Below are positions 56,221-64,000 of a stretch of 64,000 bases of DNA, piece after piece. Every line of letters starts with the position of its first letter. The stretch's first letter is position 1. The stretch lies in NCBI RefSeq assembly GCF_038396675.1, contig NC_088928.1:17352001-17416000 (forward strand), in the 5' to 3' direction. Origin of the DNA: Hydra vulgaris (Eukaryota; Cnidaria; Hydrozoa; Anthoathecata; Hydridae). The notes beneath the pieces are model-generated. The model worked only from the letters and a program-made list of their open reading frames with translations, ran no database searches and was not told where the DNA came from. The translations under genes were made by a program, and so were the position numbers.

Positions 56221-57179
56221 ATTCTGTATTTTTTTCATAAAACAGTTCTTCACCTGCTTGTTTAAACTTGTCCAAATTTTATATAATAATATTATTTTTA
56301 AAAATTAGATATCTTTAAAAATAACTTTTACAGTACTTTTTATAAAAATTTTATAAAATAAATTACACAAAATACAATGCATTAAGTCATTTTCCCTCGC
56401 AGAGTCTTTAGTTAAATAAAAAATCAAAATAGCGTATTAAGTTTAATGTAATCGACGTGTAAAAGAGCCTACTCGGCGCAGTTTAAGGCGATTTACTTAG
56501 GGATTGCGGTAGTGAGAAAAGTTGGTATTATATTCTGGTCGGTATTAATAACCAGTCACTACCGAAGTTATGATATTGAAATTGAAAGTAAGTTTTTTAA
56601 ATATCAACACTTTCAAAAGTTCGGCATTGGACGGTATCTTTTGAAAGTGTTTGATAGTGTAAACTTAGATTATCGCCACTATCAAAAGAACCAAACACCT
56701 CTTTTGGTTAGCCCGTCTACAAGACAACACGTTTTAAATGTAAAAAAATGTAAACAATCTTAAATGATTGTTTATATTTTTTACAACACTGCACCCTTCT
56801 GAAGTTTTTCAAAAAAAAATTATTATTTTTAAATTGGTTTTTATTTCCCCAGAGACAAAATATGTATCAAGGCTTGATCAAAATTACATTGTTTTTTTTT
56901 TTTAATATTTTATTAATAAAAATAAATATAACTCAAGCTCAAATCTCCAACACTTGTGAGAAATACAAACAATGAATGTAATGCTATTTGCAGTATTTAA
57001 ACCCATTAACTTTACAAAAGCTCCACTTAATCGGCAAAATATCAGTGCAATGCATCAATAAACGATTTTGATGAGACAAAAAAAATGATTTATTGAGCCC
57101 CAATTTATAAAAGAATCAGAAAAAGTATTTTCAAATGGTGTTTTTATTTAAACCAGAAAATTTTAATGAAATTACAAAT

Positions 57180-58960
57180 CAAAGTCTTCATCAATGTTCT
57201 GCTCGTCTTCTTCAACTCACCACTTCTTAATAACAGCTTTTGAAATATTTTGTTAAATGTAAACAAGTTTTTCAGTTGTGTTTTGAAGGAGTGCCTCAGC
57301 TGGGGAAAGGTCTTGTTGCTCTTGAGGTGTGCTTGCTGCTGGCAAATGTTGCATCTCTTGGGCTTGTTTCTCTCCTAAAGCATTTCTTTTTTTCTTTTTT
57401 TTTTTGGAAGAGAGAGTCTTACTATTTCTGTAAAATAGTAAGACTCTCTCTTCCAAATCTTGGTAGTAAGTGACCTTTAAATTTGTAGTCAAAGAAATGA
57501 GCTAATGCATTGTTGCTCAAACCTGAGGCACGCTCTGGAAACCTTTTTCTGAGGTTTGATAGAAGTTTGGACACTAAATTAGTTGTAATGGTATCGCTTA
57601 GTAAAATTAATAGCTTAATTTTTTCTTGAATATCAGACAAGCCAGTATTAATTAGATAAGCTGGCTGTAGGGTACTTTTCTGAAGACACAATATCTGCGA
57701 AGTCACTGAACTCTTGTAAAATTGGAACAATTTTTTGAATCACTTCAAAATGCTTGTGTAGAGATAAGCGATCTTAAAATGTCATCAGTTTTTAAGTTGC
57801 TATTTGTAATAGCTTCCAATGCTGGTTTGAGATGTAAAATTATCTCATGCAGATAAACCCACTATTCCATCTTGTCTTCCATGGTGTGATGATTTTTTTA
57901 AAGTTGATTTTTTCTTCTCTTCAGGCATCAAAGATTTTTCTCTGACTAACAATTGACTTGTGTGTTCTTGAAGCAAGCTTTTTGCAAGCTTGAAACGTCT
58001 CATTAACTTCCTCTTCAGAACTGACACCTTGTGTTACTACCAAGTGGAGAATATGTGCAGTATATGTAGTACTTTCATTGATCATTGATGATTTCTTCAT
58101 TGGTGACAACATATTAGCAACACTATCAGAGACACACGTCATTTTGCAGTCTGGCTTAAAAGGTATTTTACTGATGATTGTGTCTGTTTTGAGAGCAAGG
58201 TTATCTCCAGTGTGTCGCTCGGGGAATGTAACACATCCAAGCAAAAAGTACTTAAGCTCATAGATGGAGTTGATGTAGTGCAAAGTTAAAGCAGCATGTG
58301 CATCATTACTTCTACTTGACCACAGATCCGTTGTGAAACAAACAGCATCAACATTTGCTAAATCCTTTTTCATAATAATCAAAATTGCCTCTCTGATATT
58401 TTGGTATAAGATGGGTAACTTGCTCCTTGAATATGTGAAAGGTGCTTTAACATTAACTTCAGGCATTGTTAAACCCATAAGATCTTTGAACCCATCAGAA
58501 GCAACATGTGTAAATTGTAAATTTGACACGCACAAATATTTCATGATTTCTAAGTCTGCTATGAGCTGTTGCTTATCATTTGAGGAAAATTTTGTTTTTA
58601 CTTTACAATAAGAAGAAATGTCCATTTTCATTTTTTTACCTCCTTCAACAATCTGGGCTTGATTTACATTTTTATCCGCAGCTTCAACAATTGTCTCCAC
58701 TGCCAATCCTTCAGTTGTGGTTTTAGATGATCGCTTTTTTCTGTCATTTTCAATGCTATTAAAAATGTCTTTGTAGCAGCCACGAAGATGAAACTTTAGT
58801 CAGGTGGTGCTGCCTAGCTTCGTGCTTATTTTTGATGGGCACAGTTTGCATTGGGCAACATCTTTGCCGGGAAAATCTTTTTGAAAGAATTCTCAATAAG
58901 GATTTGCTCCTGGCATTATCAACTCTTAAGATGTCACTTTCTTCAAAACAGTAAAACAAT
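57180..58960 (-). pseudogene. BED zinc finger hAT transposase, broken
   Basis: The BED finger (58870-58790) is read after a frameshift as AQCKLCPSKISTKLGSTT then LKFHLRGCYKDIF. The long frame 58706-57921 (261 codons) contains a linker, FTYSRSKLPILYQNIREAIL, VDAVCFTTDLWSSRSNDAHA (catalytic Asp in TTDLWSS), LALTLHYIN-type helix, MTCVSDSVANML (second Asp, usually TDNA-NM) and YTAHILHLVVTQGV (C/A-H-LHL). Downstream pieces, PAYLINTGLSDIQEKIKLLI and FDYKFKGHLLPRFGRE (57730-57422), are separated by shifts. A palindrome at 57404-57456 breaks the end. The acidic C-terminus VEEDEQNIDEDFD is near 57185-57220. hAT transposases excise by DDE chemistry; this copy is inactive. Confidence 0.8.
57404..57456. 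repeat. Snap-back palindrome, 24-bp perfect arms, 5-bp loop, in hAT gene
   Basis: TTGGAAGAGAGAGTCTTACT plus ATTT at 57404-57427 is repeated exactly inverted at 57433-57456. Confidence 0.97.
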
Positions 58961-59087
58961 GTTATTCTCCCATTAATTTTTTTAGACGGACCTGTAAATT
59001 TTATGTTTTAAAAAAATAACCTCTGCAAAAAAAAATTAAACCATAAAAATAATTGAAAATTAATTATTTTATGAAATTTACTTAATG

Positions 59088-59260
59088 TAGTAGAATCTCT
59101 CTAATTCGAATTTTATGGGGAAAAATAAAAGTTCGAACTAGAGAGATTTTCGAATTATAGAAAGTTGATTTTTTTTAAACGCCTTTCACGGTGACTTTGT
59201 ATTTAATCGAATTATGGAGGATTTTGAATTAAGGAGATTCGAATTAGAGAAATTGAACTG
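59088..59260. mobile_element. pogo/Tc1-like MITE, about 173 bp
   Basis: Left end TAGTAGAATCTCTCTAATTC and right end, read inward, CAGTTCAATTTCTCTAATTC, followed by GAA on both, are inverted copies. TA follows the right end (59261-59262); the left TA is mutated to TG. Internal GAATTA/TAATTC motifs recur. It lies within the BED-hAT element. Confidence 0.8.
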
Positions 59261-59939
59261 TATAATTCAATTTTAATAAAAATTTTAATGGAGAATTATT
59301 ATAAATTAAGTTTACATAACTTAATTTTAATAAAATGTCAAATGTTCATGTAAAATTATTATACTCTAAAGTTTTTTAAATTAGGATAAAATATTTTTAA
59401 TTAAATTTATTTCAAAAATTCGTATTAGTATTATTACCAATATTTTTTTTTGATATTAAGTTGGGCAGTGGCTAAAGTGACTTCGGTAGTGATGGGAACA
59501 ATTTTCATTATTGGAAAAAATGTTGCTACTTTTAAACACTCGATATTGAAATTGAGTTTTTTGATATCGCACTTTCAATATTATTACTACCGATAGTTCG
59601 GTGTTTTTTGATACTTCAATAGTTCGGTAGTGATATCGCAATACCCTACGGTTTACAAATTATTTGATTTCTTTTATTTGAAATTAGCATGATTTTATCA
59701 GCGTATTATGTACAAACAAGAGCTTTAAATATTTATTTTTTTTTGCTTCAGGTTTTTTTTAATACTTAAAGAAACTTTTCTTTTTTTATATATAATTTTC
59801 AAAACCTTTTTTTTCAAATCCTACTTTTGATAAATTTTCTCCCACTTGCTACGACTTACGAGGTTTTAGAAAATTGGTTAGGTACGATTAAACGGCGACA
59901 TATTTACTATATATGTTTTAATTTACCGAAAATTAGTAC

Positions 59940-59944
<5 letters not shown>

Positions 59945-60020
<76 letters not shown>
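59945..60020. repeat. (TA)n microsatellite, about 76 bp
   Basis: Pure AT dinucleotide run. Confidence 0.98.
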
Positions 60021-60030
<10 letters not shown>

Positions 60031-60870
60031 TTTAACCATAAAGTTGAATTAATTACAAAGTTATTTATAATTTAACAAAATCAGGTGTTCTTCGTATAGT
60101 TAAATAGTTCGGTGTCCTCTGTATAGTTAAAAAATAGTTATTGGAGTGACACCTTAATAAAAGTAACAAATAAAGCAAAAAAAAAGGAATATAGATAGCG
60201 ACCAAAATAAAATTAAACAAAATAAAAAGAACAACAACATTTAAAAAAGCAAGACAAATAACACAAAAAAGAGGAAAAGAGAATAAACTGACATGAGAGA
60301 TAACGAATAAAGGAGATAACACAACGCTTAACAATTAGAAGGATGAAAGAAAATGAAAAAAGAAAACAAAAGGATATTTTTAAATATTATGATGAGAAAA
60401 AAAAGAAATAACTTGATTATTAGCAACAAACATAAAAAGCAGCAATAATAAAAATAATTACCATCAGGACCAAAAAAAATACACGTCAACATAAACAATA
60501 CGCAAATGTACACGTCAATATAAACGATGCACAAAATTACACAACAGTATAAACTAAATTATAATATACTAATTTTGATAATAAGTAACTTTACATATTA
60601 TTAATTTTTAACCAGTGTTTTTTCAGTATTTGTTTTCAGATTTTTAAATTTTTTTTTCATTTTCTTTTTTTTCTTCTTATTTGTTTTAACATTTTTCTTT
60701 CTTTTTTTTTTTTTACACTAAAAAAAATGTGAGCTTTGTTTTATTGAATTTTTATTTTACTTTAAAAATTAAAATGTTTTTTTTTTAATGAGTGACGAAA
60801 GGGCTCTATGAAAAAGTTGATGATAAACGCATCACCCTTACCTTCTTTGAGTCCCTGACTGAATATAACA

Positions 60871-60979
<109 letters not shown>

Positions 60980-62123
60980 ATGTTAGTATATGTTTACGAT
61001 GTTATGCGATGTTATTATATGTTTGCGATGATATATGCGTTTTATGTTTACGATGTTATTTATTTTTTACATGATTATATGAAAAATTGTAATATTGTTT
61101 AATCAGCGAAATAAAAATGAATTAAAAAAAACTAAACAGGAAAGTCTAGTTGAGGGTTGGGTTGCACTGAAGGAAAAACTCAACTATAAATATACTTTTT
61201 ATAAATGCACAATGTAAACAAGTGCTATAGGAATGAAACAAACAAAAAACTCTTTGTATTTAAATTAAAACAATTATATTAAATTATATGAATAAGCTTA
61301 ATACAAACTTAAGATAAAATAACTGTATATAATACTAAATTTTTAAAATATGAACATATACTATATATACACACATACATACAGTTTCTAATACGTGTAA
61401 AAGTGGAATATTTGCATGTGATAACAACAAATATAAACAATTAAAATTAATTATGTTGAAGTAATGCAAGTTGTTTTTTGCCAGGTAACAATGCCATGAC
61501 TTCGTAATGCAGAGTACTACTACACAAAAGATCCCACACACTATAGATAGTCATCACTACCTTATTAAAACTCCATATTTTTTGTAATTATTTCTCGATT
61601 ATTTTTATTTCTTCAAGAAATTATTTGTAACTAATTGCAAAATGCGAAAAACAAAAACACAACAGTAAAATAAGAATAGATTTAAACTAACTTTTAGAAG
61701 CATTCACTCTTTAATAAATTAACAATGAAAATTAATAAAAGTAGTTTTAAGCACATTCAAAAATGTTGTAAAAATTAAAATAGAAATAATAAACTCATCA
61801 TCCATTCGCACATATCATCCATTCACACATACATACAAAAAATAATAGTGCATATATGCTTATTGCTAATTGAGAAATATGCATGAGAAATTAGCAGTTG
61901 GATAAGACAAATTTTAATAATTTTTACTAACTATAACATTTATTTAATTTATGGTTGGCCATATGATATATTTTGATTTATGGTTTGCCTATTTGGAGTA
62001 GGTTTTGTTTTTGGCACATCTTTAAAAATAAAACATGCTAAGTAAACAAAACTAAGATTAAAGATAAATTTAAGATTAAAATTATAATTTTGAGACTGAA
62101 TCATTTTAATATATGCTTTTGAC

Positions 62124-62640
62124 TAGTGATTGACCGAAATTCTGTTTCGGTATTGGTTTCGGCCGAAATTTCAATTTGAACCGAAATTTCGGCTTCGGTA
62201 CTTTTTATAACTTCGGTAACAATCCGAATTTTCGGTTGAAAAACATAGCGAAAACCGATTTTTACCTAAATTAGAAAAACAGTTGTTTTTTAGAATTTTC
62301 ACAAAATTATTAGAGAATTTCCACAAAATACTTTGAGAATTTTCATAAAATACCTCAAAAAATCTTGTTTTGCAAAGAAAATCTGCCAGTTGTTAAATTT
62401 CACTATTAACTTATATTGCCAACTAATGTATTAAATCTCAATTTGGGATACACGTGTAATTATTTCTAACATTATACGAGTATAAATAACCACAAATGCA
62501 AAACTGCATTTTTAAATAAATTTTTCTAATAAAATAAATTTTGACTAGCCGAAATTCGGTATTGGTTTCGGTAAAATATTTGCCGAAATGTCGGTTTCGG
62601 TTTCGCACCAAATTCGAGTACCAAATTCGACTTTTTTTTT
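62124..62640. repeat. CCGAAATTTCGG-rich repeat, probable hAT-type remnant
   Basis: The palindromic CCGAAATTTCGG and TTTCGGTATTGGTTTCGG motifs occur at 62133-62240 and again at 62548-62605. TTTTGACTAG precedes both blocks (62117-62126 and 62538-62547). The arrangement resembles ends of a hAT element with CCGAAATT-type terminal repeats, but termini and target duplication are ambiguous. Confidence 0.5.
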
Positions 62641-63230
62641 TACTAAAAACCTTTGTTTTTGCAAAAGACTTATATTTGTTTAACTCTTATATAAAAAATA
62701 ATATATTTATATATTAAACTTATCTATAGATTAAAAAACTAGTTTACTCACAATATTGTGTTATCTTCATTTTACCTTTTTATATTATTAGTTGTAATCA
62801 TTCTTGATTATATTGTTAAGCTAACACTATTCAATTTAATTCTAACAATTGAATCAATCACATCGCTTTTTATGTATGTAAAAATATTTAAAAAAACAGG
62901 ACAAATGATAATAATGATGATGAGAACAATTACGATTCTCCACTTATTGGCATAATTAAAAGGAAATGTTTAATCTACATATGATTTAAATCCAGTCACG
63001 CAAAATGAATGTCAAGTCAAACACGTAAAATAAGTATAAAAACGAAGGAATAAAATATAAAATTAACTGTATAAATGAGTATAAACGATAAAATCCAATA
63101 CTCTGTAATGCTTGACTAATAATATAAAAACATTGTAACAACAAAAACATATTTCAAGAAAAATATATAAAATATCAAAGAAAAGTTAAAACAAATAAAA
63201 AAAACCATAAAGTATTTTTAGCTTACACTC
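62641..63230. other. Intergenic, nothing recognised
   Basis: AT-rich, no supported feature. Confidence 0.4.
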
Positions 63231-63345
63231 TTAAGACACGTTTTGCACAACCACAATTTCTGTCAGGAGATTGCACTAGCCATTGCTTTATGGACCTCTC
63301 GACATCTGTATTACATGGTCTTTTTTCATGTTTTTGAACTGAACC
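63228..63345 (-). other. Candidate internal exon of unknown protein
   Basis: On the minus strand a segment reading KHEKRPCNTDVERSIKQWLV then QSPDRNCGCAKRVL is bounded by acceptor-like GGTTCAG (about 63340) and donor-like GTGTAAGC (about 63226-63233). The peptide has a C-x-C pair and coding-like composition. No neighbouring exon or known family is visible, so this could be part of a transposon or host gene, or chance. Confidence 0.25.
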
Positions 63346-63439
63346 GTAAAATTTAAAACAAGGTATTTAGATGTGATCTACTTAATTACCCTAAAATATT
63401 TGTCTATTAATTTACTTACTGTTGATTACGCCAGGAATT

Positions 63440-63525
63440 TGTTTTAACTACAAGGGTGTGCTGCTACATCGACTATCTTATAGCCTGCTGCTACAAGGAA
63501 GTGCCGCAACATCGACTGTGGATTT
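63440..63525. repeat. Two-copy imperfect tandem repeat
   Basis: CTACAAGGGTGTGCTGCTAC plus ATCGACT and CTACAAGGAAGTGCCGCAAC plus ATCGACT follow each other with a period of about 43 bp. Confidence 0.7.
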
Positions 63526-64000
63526 TTAACATTATATTTATATTTGTTGCAAATAAATGACGCTTGTTATGTGTATATTATTGTAACATTAATTTTGCAA
63601 ACATATGCATGCAACAAGTATAAAACCAAATTTTGTATTTAATAAGCAATTTTTATATAAATAAACAGCTCTCGTAAAAAGCAGTTCAGAAGAGCAGCTC
63701 GCATGGCTTGCCATATTCGTTTAAGGAGAGCTTTTCTCCGCTCTCGTGCTTATTTACTCCCGCCGAGGCCTGTGTATATATATAATTATAGAAGTACTTA
63801 AATATAATCATATGTATATCATTTACTTATACTATAAATGATATAAATATAAAATAAATAATATAAAGTATAAATGATTTGAGATCCTTAAATCATACTA
63901 TTAGTATAAAATTAACAAGTCATATGACAATATTCATTATTAAATAGTATAATCTATGAGAGTATAATCTATATAATATAGTATAACTAGAAAGTTTTTA
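63526..64000. other. Intergenic, nothing recognised
   Basis: AT-rich apart from a GC-richer stretch at 63665-63770 with repeated AGCTCTCG / GCTCTCGTGC motifs. No gene is supported. Confidence 0.4.

Larger units (their letters stand above)
56497..59648 (-). mobile_element. BED-finger hAT transposon with 8-bp TSD
   Basis: Left end TTAGGGATTGCGGTAGTGA and right end, read inward, TAGGGTATTGCGATATCACT are similar TIRs. Flanks CGATTTAC (56489-56496) and CGGTTTAC (59649-59656) match at 7 of 8 positions. Subterminal CGGTAGTGA/TCACTACCG motifs recur inside both ends (about 56505, 56560, 59486, 59627). The transposase is on the minus strand at 57180-58960, and a pogo-like MITE sits at 59088-59260. Confidence 0.8.

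Noticed and set aside
58078..58611. Plus-strand ORFs in the BED-hAT
   Set aside because: Antisense of the 261-codon transposase frame.
60065..60534. Minus-strand hydrophobic ORFs suggesting membrane proteins
   Set aside because: They translate A-rich/purine-rich low-complexity DNA into Leu/Phe/Ile runs, with no coding signal.

Overview
The window looks like an AT-rich, transposon-packed intergenic region of an animal genome, most likely a cnidarian close to Hydra. The evidence is a very low GC content, the mix of hAT, pogo, mariner, P-like and THAP/YqaJ DNA transposons with CR1/Jockey-like and Tx1/L1-like LINEs, tRNA-derived SINEs, and long (TA)n and (TG)n arrays. The species is an inference. 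I found no host protein gene I would call with confidence; the only unexplained single ORF of real length is a 141-residue one at 14426-14851 (minus).

Layout. 1-1345: end of a pogo-type element (psq helix-turn-helix plus the start of the DDE domain, cut by the window edge). 2121-2738: a fold-back element. 2936-3195: relic of an L1-type ORF1. 3282-4513: a small hAT element with an exact 8-bp target duplication. 4604-6450: tRNA-like SINEs running into a decayed LINE. 7487-11634: a hAT element (exact 8-bp duplication) split by a CR1/Jockey-like LINE with a 22-A tail. 12255-12428: a hAT MITE. 13202-13426: a SINE. 17105-17900: LINE reverse transcriptase relic. 19672-21056: second pogo relic. 21451-22178: a deleted mariner with clean TIRs. 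24750-25026: SINE and short tandem repeats. 25016-28536: an ISL2EU-type transposon with convergent genes for a SWIM/YqaJ nuclease and a THAP-DDE transposase. 29330-30870: a well-preserved CR1-like LINE carrying two snap-back palindromes. 30900-31760: relic of a Ulp1/C48-type cysteine protease. 32250-34575: an RNase H-fold transposase gene with only two nonsense codons and one frameshift. 35641-36096: inverted repeats and a 13-bp minisatellite. 36290-36800: P-element-like relic. 37647-38976: a Tc1/IS630 element whose ends are built of tandem repeats. 40290-44490 and 45350-50830: two Tx1/L1-like LINEs facing each other, followed by a third LINE tail near 50915-51245. 53220-54240: decayed RING-like coding region. 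54650-56220: ZMYM/TTF-type hAT relic. 56497-59648: BED-finger hAT with a pogo-like MITE inside. 59657-64000: microsatellites, hAT-like motifs and little else.

The genes do not form a host pathway. They are layers of mobile elements, many nested. The most interesting points are the two-gene ISL2EU element, the series of near-perfect snap-back palindromes inside transposon coding regions (one arm at 29497-29557 seems to preserve an older state of the LINE), a conserved 3' hairpin shared by three LINE ends with paired changes, SINEs sharing one core under different heads, and a Tc1 element whose in-frame stops are all TAA.
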